Of a stretch of 64,000 nt of DNA, positions 56,291 through 64,000 are shown piece by piece. The position numbers and the translations under genes were made by a program. The notes beneath the pieces are model-generated. The model was not told where the DNA came from and did no database searches. It saw only the letters and a program-made list of their open reading frames with translations. The stretch comes from Eurosta solidaginis (taxonomy: Eukaryota > Arthropoda > Insecta > Diptera > Tephritidae), in contig NC_090319.1 in NCBI RefSeq assembly GCF_040869045.1, positions 237,143,832-237,207,831 on the forward strand. The letters run 5' to 3'. Within the stretch, counting starts at the first letter, position 1, and each line of letters begins with the position of its first letter.

Positions 56291-56921
56291 AGTTAAGCAC
56301 TAATAACTGCTGGTCATCCACGTAAAAGGTTCTGCTCTCTGATGCCCTCCATCTAGTGAATATGACGAGCATAAAACCATACAGCATTACCAAAACCTGT
56401 TAGGCAAGTGAACACCGAACGCTGTGAGAGCGATCACTGTAGTTAACAGCGATAACGACATCATCTCATACTACTTTACATCCCAGTAGTTGTAAAGCAA
56501 GTGCGAACTAATTGCCGTGACAGCGATCAGTGGATAACAACAGCAAAGACATCATTCGCATAAACCTAATTGTTGGAGAACAGTGATTACATACGACTTA
56601 ACATAACCAATAGTTCGAAAACAAGCGTGGGCGAACTAATGTGAGAGCGATCAGTGCATTTAACAGCAAACGACTCCAATAATAGTTTGATTGAATAATT
56701 GTGAGAGCAAACAGAGCAGCCGGCAGCGAAATGTGACAGAGAGCGAGGTTCAGCTCTTGCCAATTAGAATTAACAGCAGTGCTGGTTGTTGCAAATAGAC
56801 CAATGGGCAGATCACTCCGGTTGTAAAAAGGAAACAATATTTTAAGAGCTTTTTGTAAAAACGCTTTAATTTAATAAAGTTTATAATTCAAGTAATAATT
56901 GTGTTGACTAAACTTATAATT
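56291..56921 (+). repeat. 3' LTR of the gypsy-group element (631 bp)
   Basis: Contains three copies of GTGA-AGCGATCA-TG (56424-56439, 56517-56532, 56641-56656) set in partly repeated surroundings (CGAACTAAT, TAACAGC). The 5' LTR equals this LTR with everything between repeat 1 and repeat 3 removed. Confidence 0.9.
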
Positions 56922-57599
56922 TATATAAGTAAATTAAGTCAAAATTCAACTCCAGTAATGATATGATGCAAAAAAATATAAAAATAAAAGAAAATTTCAA
57001 AATGGGCGTGGCTCCGCCCATTTTCATTTAGGTTGTCTAGAATACTTTTAATGCCATAAGTTGAACAAAAATTTACCAATCCTTCTTAAATTTGGTAGGG
57101 GCATAGATTCTATGACGGTAACTGTTTTCTGTGAAAATGGGCGAAATCGGTGGAAGCCACGCCCAGTTTTTATACACAGTCCACCGTCTGGCCTTCCGCT
57201 CGGCCGTTAACACAATAACTTTAGTAAAAATCGATATATCTTTACTAAACTTAGTTCACGTACTTATCAGAACTCACTTTATCTTGGTATAAAAAATGGC
57301 CGAAATCCGACCATAACCACGCCCACTTTATCGATATCGAAAATTATGAAATGAAAAAAATGCCATAATTCTATACCAAATACGAAAAAAGGGATGAAAC
57401 ATGGTAATTGGATTGGTTTATTGACGCAAAATATAACTTTGGAAAAAACTTTGTAAAATGGGTGTGACACCTACCATATTAAGTAGAAGAAAATGAAAAA
57501 GTTCTGCAAGGCGAAATCAACAGCGTTTGGAATCTTGGCAGGAATACTGTTAGTGGTACTGCATATATAAATAAATTAGCAGTACCCGACAGATGATTT

Positions 57600-59060
57600 T
57601 ATGGATCACCTGGTCCACATTTTGGTCGATATCGCGAAAAAGCCTTCACATATATATCTAAGGGCCACTCGCTTTTAAAACCCTTATTAATACCTTTAAT
57701 TTGATATCCATATCGTACAAACACATTCTAGAGTCACCCCTGGCCCACCCTAATGGCGGTATCTCGAAAAGGCGTCCACTTATAGACCTAATGCCCACTC
57801 CCTCTTAAAATGCTCAGTAACACCTTTCGTTATTTACCCATATCGTACAAACATTCTAGAGTCACCCCTGGCCCGCCCTAATGGCGATATCTCAAAAAGG
57901 CGTCCACCTATAGACCTAATGCCCACTCCCTCTTAAAATGCTCAGTAACAACTTTCGTTTTATACCCATATCGTACAAACATTCTAGAGTCACCCCTGGC
58001 CCACCCTAATGGCGATATCTCAAAAAGGCGTCCACCTATAGACCTAATGCCCACTCCCTCCTTAAATGCTCAGTAACACCTTTCATTTGATACCCATATC
58101 GTACAAACATTCTAGAGTCACCCCTGGCCCACCCTAATGGCGATATCTCGAAAAGGTGTCCACCTATAGACCTAATGCCCACTCCTTCTTAAAATGCTCA
58201 GTAACACCTTTCATTTGATACCCATATCGTACAAACATTCTAGAGTCACCCTTGGTCCACCTTTATTGCGATATCTCGAAAAGGCGTCCACCTATAGAAC
58301 TAAGGATTACTCCCTTTTTAAATACTCATTACCACCTTTCATTTGATACCCATATCGTACAAACACATTCTAGAGTCACCCTGGCCCACCCTAATGGCGA
58401 TATCTCGAAAAGGCGTCCACCTGTAGACCTAATGCCCACTCCCTCTTAAAATGCTCAGTAACACCTTTCGTTTGATACCCATATCGTACAAACACATTAT
58501 AGAGTCACCCGTGGCCTACCCTAATGGCGATATCTCGAAAAGGCGTCCACCTATAGACCTAATGCCCACTCCCTCTTAAAATATTCATTAACACTTCTCA
58601 TTCTATACCCACATCGTACAAACACATTCTAGAGTCACCCCTGGTCCACCTTTATGGCGATATCTTGAAACGGCGTCCACCTATGGAACTAAGGATCACT
58701 CCCTTTGAAACTACTCATTAACACCTTTCATTTGATACCCATATAGTACAAACATATTCTAGAGTCACCCCTGGCCCACCCTAATGGCGACATCTCGAAA
58801 AGGCGTCCACCGATGGACCTAAGGCCCGCTCCCTCTTAAAATGCTCAGTAACACCTTTCATTTGATACCCATATCGTACAAACAAATTCTAGAGTCAGCC
58901 CTGGTCCACCTTTATGGCGATATCCCTAAATGGCGTCCATCCATAGAACTATGGCCTACTCTCTCTTAAAATACTCTTTAATACCTTCCATTTGATACAC
59001 ATGTCATACAACCACATTCCAGGGTTACCCTAGGTTCATTTTCCCACATGGCGATTTTCC
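57600..59060 (+). repeat. ~128-bp minisatellite of element D, ~11 units
   Basis: Units such as GGCGTCCACCTATAGACCTAATGCCCACTCC recur from ~57770 to ~58930. Most are of the CCCTAATGGCG type, as in element B, with a few CCTTTATGGCG units; the last unit before the 3' block has CCCTAAATGG. Confidence 0.9.
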
Positions 59061-59189
59061 TTATTTTGTCTCCATAGCTCTCAACTGAGTATGTAATGTT
59101 CGGTTACACCCGAACTTAGCCTTCCTTACTTGTTAATTCTTGTCTTTATTTCGGCTGTGAATGCATATTTATCAGTTTTGACAATTTGA

Positions 59190-59835
59190 TGCGACTAAAT
59201 CGAATATCACAATGAACTTTAGAGCTCTCAGCAACAGCTTGCATTTGATATACATAATACACACACATTCTAGGGGTATCCGTGTCCATGTTTTGGCCTA
59301 TATCTCGAGACCCTAATCACTCAGCGGTGTAAACTTACTCTACACTAAAGCATACATCAAAAGCTTCAATTTGATACCCATAATGTGTATCCATTCTAGG
59401 TGTATCCGGGTCCACGTTTTGGGCTATATCTCGATGCCCTAGCCTCCCAGTTGTGTGAAAATTATCCTGTAATATACCACTCATCAACAGCTTTCATTTG
59501 ATATCCATATTGTATAAACACATTCTAGGCGTACCCTTTTCCACGTTTTGGGCTATATCTCGAAACCCTAGCTTCCCAGTTGTATGAAAATTATCCTGTA
59601 CTATACCACTCATCAACAGCTTTCATTTGATATCCACATTGTATAAACACATTCTAGGGGTACCCTTTTCCACGTTTTGGGCTATATCTCGAGACCCTAG
59701 CCTCCCAGTTGTATGAAAATTATCCTGTACTATAGCACCCATCAACAGCTTTCATTTGATATCCATATTGTTTAAACAGATTCTAGGGGTACCCGGGTCC
59801 ACGTTTTGATCTCAAGACCCTAGGAACTTAGCGAA
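59190..59835 (+). repeat. Diverged sister minisatellite, ~5 units of ~122 bp
   Basis: Units contain AGCTTTCATTTGATATCCAT, TTCTAGG-GTACCC, CCACGTTTTGGGCTATATCTCGA and CCTCCCAGTTGTATGAAAATTATCCTGTA. The first half follows the DINE unit in order (TTTCATTTGATACCCATAT, ACAAACACATTCTAG, TCCAC, GCGATATCTCGA); the second half is different. Confidence 0.8.
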
Positions 59836-60200
59836 AAAAAGAGTAGACGTTGGCCGATTATCAGACCTACCCAATATGCTCACAAAATTTCATGAGAATC
59901 GGTTCTGCCGCTTCGGAGGAGTTAAGCCTCTAACACCGTGACAGAAGAATTTTATATATTAGATATCAAAATCATCAGTATCGAAAAAAAATTTGATAGA
60001 GCCATGTCCGTCTGTCCGTCCGTCCGTCTGTCCGTTAACACGATAACTTGAATAAATATTGAGATATCTTCACCAAATTTGGTACACAAGCTTATCTGGA
60101 CCCGCAATAGACTTGTATTGAGCGAAATCGGATGATAACTACGCCCACTTTTTATATATATATCATTTTGGAAAACACAAAAAACCTGATTATTTAATAA
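59836..60200 (+). repeat. Repeat remnant and DINE-like 5' internal fragment
   Basis: 59865-59965 (CTCACAAAATTTCATGAGAATCGG, GAATTTTATATATTAGAT) is a common insect repeat end. 59966-60200 repeats the ATCAGTATCGAAAAAAAATT, CCATGTCCGTCTGTCCG and TTAACACGATAACTTGA order of the DINE-like family, then diverges. Confidence 0.55.
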
Positions 60201-60437
60201 ATAATACACCTAGAATGTTGAAATTTGACGCGTGGACTAACATTGGGACTTTTGATAAAGATTTGAAAAATTCAATTCAAATTCAAATACAGAAAAAAAC
60301 CCCGTCGGCAAATCATCCAACAGGCACGGTCCGCATAGTACCCTAAATGAGGAGGTTGGCAGTTCTTGTTCACGAACATCCCGCTGCCCTCCTATTCACA
60401 ATACTCTAACGAAAAAAAGGCCGTCACATAAATATTA
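60201..60437. other. No gene seen
   Basis: Short spacer with CCCGTCGGCAAATCATCC and CATCCCGCTGCCCTCC; nothing supportable. Confidence 0.4.
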
Positions 60438-60736
60438 TTTCATATAGATGCGTTCAACTCAATCTTATGCATATTGCACGTATTTGTTTGGATAATGGCA
60501 GAGAGAGCGGCACTGGCGCCATGTAAAAGTAGCCAGCTTCCAACTTTTGTTGCAAGCAAAGCATAAGAAGTATAATTTGATATTTGCTTTGGCTAAGGGT
60601 GCTTTCACACTTTGCAAATGAAATTATTTTGCCCACTCGTTACTAACTAAAAACTACAATTTCTTTGCAACATCTTTTTTGATTGTGGTAATGATACTGG
60701 AATGCATAAGATTGCGTTGAAGGCATCTATATGAAA
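60438..60736. mobile_element. 299-bp MITE with ~35-bp TIRs
   Basis: The left arm (60438-60472, TTTCATATAGATGCGTTCAA then CTCAATCTTATGCAT) is matched inverted at 60702-60736 with two or three mismatches. The interior is non-coding. No target duplication is evident beyond TA-like bases. Confidence 0.75.
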
Positions 60737-61199
60737 AAATTGCAATGTGTCTCGGCCATTATGGGCCTCTCGCAAAAATTAAAATGTTACAAAAAAAATT
60801 CGCCGCAATATATTAGGTTTCAAGGTCGGATCGAATTTTTGTCAGAACGAAAAGGGCGGCCTGGTAACCAATGTTTGTTTTTCTAAAAAAGCAAAGTGAA
60901 AAGTTTTTGTACCGAAAAATTTCTTGTTGTTTCGATAATATAAAGGCCCGAATACACTCGTCTTTTCTTCGGTATCGCGCTGGCGTTACTTTGAAAGAAG
61001 GAACGATGAAAGATTTCCTGCCACAATGAATGGAAATGAAATATATTAACCCCGTGAATAAGTTATGACTAACAAAGTATAGTTCCATTTTAAATTCGCA
61101 ACTTTTGTAAAGAAAGGCCCTTTTATGATTTATTTTCTTTTTTGACCGTTAGTATATGCTATTTTTGTTATTCTTGAGCTCAAGGCCGGATTAAATAAA
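60737..61199. other. No gene seen
   Basis: Random-looking frames only (91 codons on the minus strand near 60813-61088 without motif). Confidence 0.4.
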
Positions 61200-62129
61200 A
61201 CACTATTATTTTGTTTTTATTTAATTTAATGTCAATATTTCGATCTCAGTCTGAAGTCATCATCAGGACTGCAAAAAACAATACGTATTTATAACAAACA
61301 TATGTACATAAAACATTAATTAACATATAAATACAACTTACATCTTAAGCTGCACTTGCAGGACTAACATTTAATAAAACCATTATAAAATAAAACAGCG
61401 ATTGATAATCTAAACAGAGAGTATAAACAAATGAAAAACCCGTAATTGTAAACAAAAACTTTCAAAACAACAAAGTATTAGACGGCGAATACATAAATGC
61501 GTGGCCATCCCAGCATTACAGTGTTATTGTAAAAACGAAGCCTTTATATTTGCGTGGGTGGGTAAAAAATGTGTCACGTATGTTTGTTGTTCCTAATTAG
61601 GTTGCGGTAGACATGTGAACAATTTGCGATATCCGTTTTAAAATTCATCCTCTTATCATTAGGGGCGTCCACTATGTGCAGCATTTCTAACATGAAGCGT
61701 TTATTGTAATTTCTCTCCTCTTCTAGAATAGTGACATTGTCAAAGTCCGGGTAATGTCCTGTATCTCGGCAGTGTGAAGTTAAAGCTGTTTTGTTGTCCG
61801 CAAAATTGTTTCTTAATTTTATGTTTGATTTGTGTGCTGATATCCTTGTCTTGAGCTTTGTTTTTGTAGTACCCACATATACTTTCTCTCATATGTGGGA
61901 CCCGTCACCATTGCAAGGAATCTTGTATAAAATATCCGATTTGTTCTGTGTTGAAATTTTATCTTTTAGGTTACTGAAAACTTTCCGTAGTGTGTTGTAA
62001 TAGATGAAAGCTAACTGCACGTTTTCTGTACCATACATGTTCGAATATCTTATTATTTCTGATAATCTCGGGACATATGTTGCAGACTTGTATATCTTGA
62101 CATTTTTAGCTTCTTTATCAATGCCATCA
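61200..62129 (-). pseudogene. Penelope-like element, GIY-YIG endonuclease end and 3' UTR
   Basis: On the minus strand 62125-61574 reads KSATYVPRLSEIIRYSNMYG, KIPCNGDGSHI then a stop, and after it VYVGTTKTKLKTRISAHKSN, ALTSHCRDTGH and ERNYNKRFMLEMLHI. The Cys-rich linker and the YVG-x10-R-x3-H core are those of the GIY-YIG endonuclease of Penelope-like retroelements; the RT is missing. The 3' part ends with the ATATTTCGATCTCAGTCTGA block at 61237-61270. One in-frame stop at ~61896 breaks it. Confidence 0.85.
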
Positions 62130-63038
62130 CACTCAGAGAAAAAATCGTTCTAAAACGAATGAAACAATTTCAAAATTAAGAACATTCGTTGACAAAAGTC
62201 TGTTAAGTACGTTTTTTCTTAACTCGTGACCGATGGGCTTATTTTAAGAACAGTTTTTCCAAGCACACCGTTCGTATTTTATTACCACTTTGGTATTGAT
62301 TTTTGAACCTTCTGTGCTTATTTCAAACACTACTCGGGCTTGATTTAAGATTTTTCGTTCTCACGCTTCGAGAAAGATTTGTGGTCGATTTAACAGTTTT
62401 CGGTATCAATTAAAGAACGGTTTGTGCTTTGGTAGGAGGAAGATAATTTTTTAATTATTACCCATTTATTTATTTATTAATAAATAATTTTTTGGTTATT
62501 AATAAGAAATATTAATAACAAAAAATATTATTAAATGCCAAAAAGGTTTGAAAAACGCATAATACGCATTGTTTCATAGATTTCTCAATAAGAGAAATCT
62601 TTATTATTTGATGATGCAATCTGAATATATATTTAAAACATTTCATAACAAGTTTGAGAATTAATTGAATGGAACTGAACGAAAAATAAGAGTTAAAAAA
62701 ATAGAATATAAAAAAAATGTTTTAGAAAACTTCAGAGTTTGACGGCGATTGAACTCGCGCCACACGAGCGCAATCGCATCAACATAGCCGCTGGGCCACT
62801 ACAACTGCTTGGTAGTTTGTGCCAAATGTTGTATTTAACATTGTAGTGCACACGAATTATACCGTTTCTTTTTTCTTGAACTTATTTTAAGAACATTGTT
62901 CTTAATTTAAGAACATTCCTTCTCATTAATACAACATTTGTTCATAATTTAAGACCAGCCGTTCTCTTTTAAAGAAAATGGTGTCAGTTCAATAACAAGG
63001 TTGTTGTTTTAAGAACAGTTCGTTCGTTTTTCAAGAAC
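62130..63038 (-). repeat. GTTC/GAAC TIR repeat with tRNA-like core, copy 3
   Basis: Left TIR CACTCAGAGAAAAAA at 62130. GTTC/GAAC motifs lie at both sides (AAGAACATTGTTCTTAATTT near 62892). The tRNA-like core is on the minus strand with A box TGGCCCAGCGG (62788-62798) and a near-B box (62747-62757). The right end is cut at 63039 by element E. Near 62660-62720 the A-rich stretch matches copy 1 at 1-110. Confidence 0.7.
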
Positions 63039-64000
63039 AACAAGTAAGGAAGGTTAAGTTCGGGGGTAACCGAACATTACATACTCAGTTGAGAGCTATG
63101 GTGACAACATAAGGGAAAATAACCATGTAGGAAAATGAACCGAGGGAAACCCTGGAATGTGTTTGTATGACATGTATATCAAACGAAAGGCATTAAAGAG
63201 TATTTTATGAGGGAGTGGGTCATAGTTCTATAGGTGGACGCCATTTAGGGATATAGCCATAAAGGTGGATCAGGGTTGACTCTAGAATGCGTTTGTACGA
63301 TATGGGTATCAAATTAAAGGTATTAATGAGGGTTTTAAAAGGGAGTGGTGGTTGTTGTATAGGTGGTCGCCTTTTCGAGATATCGCCATAAAGGTGGACC
63401 AGGGGTGACTCTAGAATGCGTTTGTACGATATGGGTATCAAATGAAAGGTGTTAATGAGTATTTTAAAAGGGAGTAATCCTTAGTTCCATAGGTGTACGC
63501 CGTTTCGAGATATCGCCATAAAGGTGGACCAGGGGTGACCCTAGAATTTGTTTGTTCAATATGGGTATCAAAAGAAAGGTGTTAATAAGTATTTTAAAAG
63601 GGAGTAATCCTTAGTCCCATAGGTGGACGCCGTTTCGAGATATCGCCATAAAGGTGGACCAGGGGTGACCCTAGAATTTGTTTGTACAATATGGGCATCA
63701 AACGAAAGGTGGTAATGAGTATTTTAAAAGGGAGTGGGCCTTAGTTCTATAGGTGGACGCTTTTTCGAGGTATCGCATTAAAGGTGGACCAGGGGTGACT
63801 CTAGACTTTGTTAGTACGAAATGGGTATCAAATGAAAGGTGTTAATGAGTATTTTTAAAAGGGAGTTGGCCTTCGTTCTATAGGTGTTCGCCCTTTCGAG
63901 ATATCGCCATAAAGGTGGACCAGGGGTGACTTTAGAATATGTTTGTACGATATGGGTATCAAATGAAAGGTGTTAATGGGTATTTTAAAAGGGAGTGGGC
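63039..64000 (-). mobile_element. DINE-1-like element E, 3' end and part of its tandem array
   Basis: Read on the minus strand it ends with the sub-TIR, the hairpin GTTCGGTTACCCCCGAAC and ACTTG|TT at 63039. From 63150 to the window edge are ~6.6 units of ~129 bp whose variants follow those of element C in order (TTGTTGTATAGGTGG, GTAATCCTTAG, GACTTTGTTAGTACG). The 5' part lies outside the window. It is inserted in copy 3 of the GTTC/GAAC repeat at the same point where element C meets copy 2. Confidence 0.85.

Larger units (their letters stand above)
50486..56921 (+). mobile_element. gypsy-group LTR retrotransposon (errantivirus-like, no env)
   Basis: LTRs AGTTA...AATT at 50486-50898 and 56291-56921 are flanked by TATA (50482-50485, 56922-56925), the target preference of gypsy-type errantiviruses. 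A primer site complementary to the tRNA-Lys(CUU) 3' end follows the left LTR, and a purine tract AGAAGGGGAGA precedes the right LTR. gag and pol are present. Between pol (55728) and the right LTR there are only ~560 bp without an ORF, so no envelope gene is encoded. The LTRs differ at about six positions, which suggests a recent insertion. Related to gypsy and to the medfly element yoyo, as I recall them. Confidence 0.9.
49851..59134 (+). mobile_element. DINE-1-like element D, split by the gypsy element
   Basis: The 5' part (49851-50485: TATACTCAATTGAGC, CCATGTCCGTCTGTCCG, GTGGCACCGCCC) and the 3' part (56922-59134: GGGCGTGGCTCCGCCC, ~11 tandem units, native 3' hairpin and ACTTG|TT) join exactly across the 4-bp duplication TATA. 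Element C has the uninterrupted sequence at the same place (CAGTATATAAGTAAATT, 46162-46178). About 2.85 kb without the insert. Confidence 0.8.

Overview
This is a repeat-dense eukaryotic window with no complete cellular gene. It is A+T-rich and its element families point to a higher fly (Diptera, Brachycera), most likely a tephritid fruit fly. The reasons are DINE-1-like, Helentron-derived elements with GCCACGCCC blocks, CCGTCCGTCCG runs and central ~128-bp tandem repeats; a tRNA-derived SINE of a kind I associate with such flies; a gypsy-group LTR element primed by tRNA-Lys; a CsRn1/Kabuki-type LTR element; hAT, Penelope and several LINE fragments. The taxon is inferred from remembered family style, not from a search.

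Layout. 1-6.5 kb: a repeat with a tRNA-like core (1-468), the 3' end of a DINE-like element (469-922), a 284-bp tandem duplication, a hairpin element, a 1.16-kb transposon with 33-bp terminal inverted repeats (TIRs) and a 400-bp MITE. 6.5-9.7 kb: an eroded DINE-like core holding a hAT transposon that itself holds a second hAT. 10.9-14.6 kb: a full DINE-like element on the minus strand with about 17 tandem units. 15-20 kb: a SINE, a 380-bp tandem duplication and a TIR element with a tRNA-like core. 20.4-29.2 kb: a dead Jockey-like LINE split by a 6.6-kb LTR retrotransposon (5-bp duplication CCCAG), which in turn holds a SINE, a short (AAC)n-tailed retroposon and LINE and Penelope tails. 29.6-42 kb: two copies of a repeat made of a TTTAAC hexamer array plus ~750 bp of unique flank. 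One is split by a LINE with a PHD-like ORF1; the other carries a 5.2-kb array. 42.4-44.6 kb: a LINE with a DUF4780-like ORF1 split by a hAT-like MITE.

45.3-49.2 kb holds the only candidate host coding sequence. A short ORF is cut at 45520 and resumes in frame at 49132 once the intervening DINE-like element is removed. That element appears to have run past its own 3' terminator and carried along ~580 bp of the tRNA-like repeat, ending at a cryptic hairpin plus CTTG. The same junction is seen in opposite orientation at 62.1-64 kb. 49.9-59.1 kb: another DINE-like element split by a 6.4-kb gypsy-group retrotransposon (duplication TATA) with gag, a gag-pol -1 slip site and a broken pol, but no envelope ORF. 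59-62 kb: a diverged sister tandem array, a MITE and a Penelope-like fragment.

The most unusual signals are six hairpins with compensatory base changes in a LINE 3' UTR (32956-33259), the apparent 3' transduction by a Helentron-type element, TIR elements with tRNA-like cores, and a ~131-bp higher-order period inside the hexamer array.
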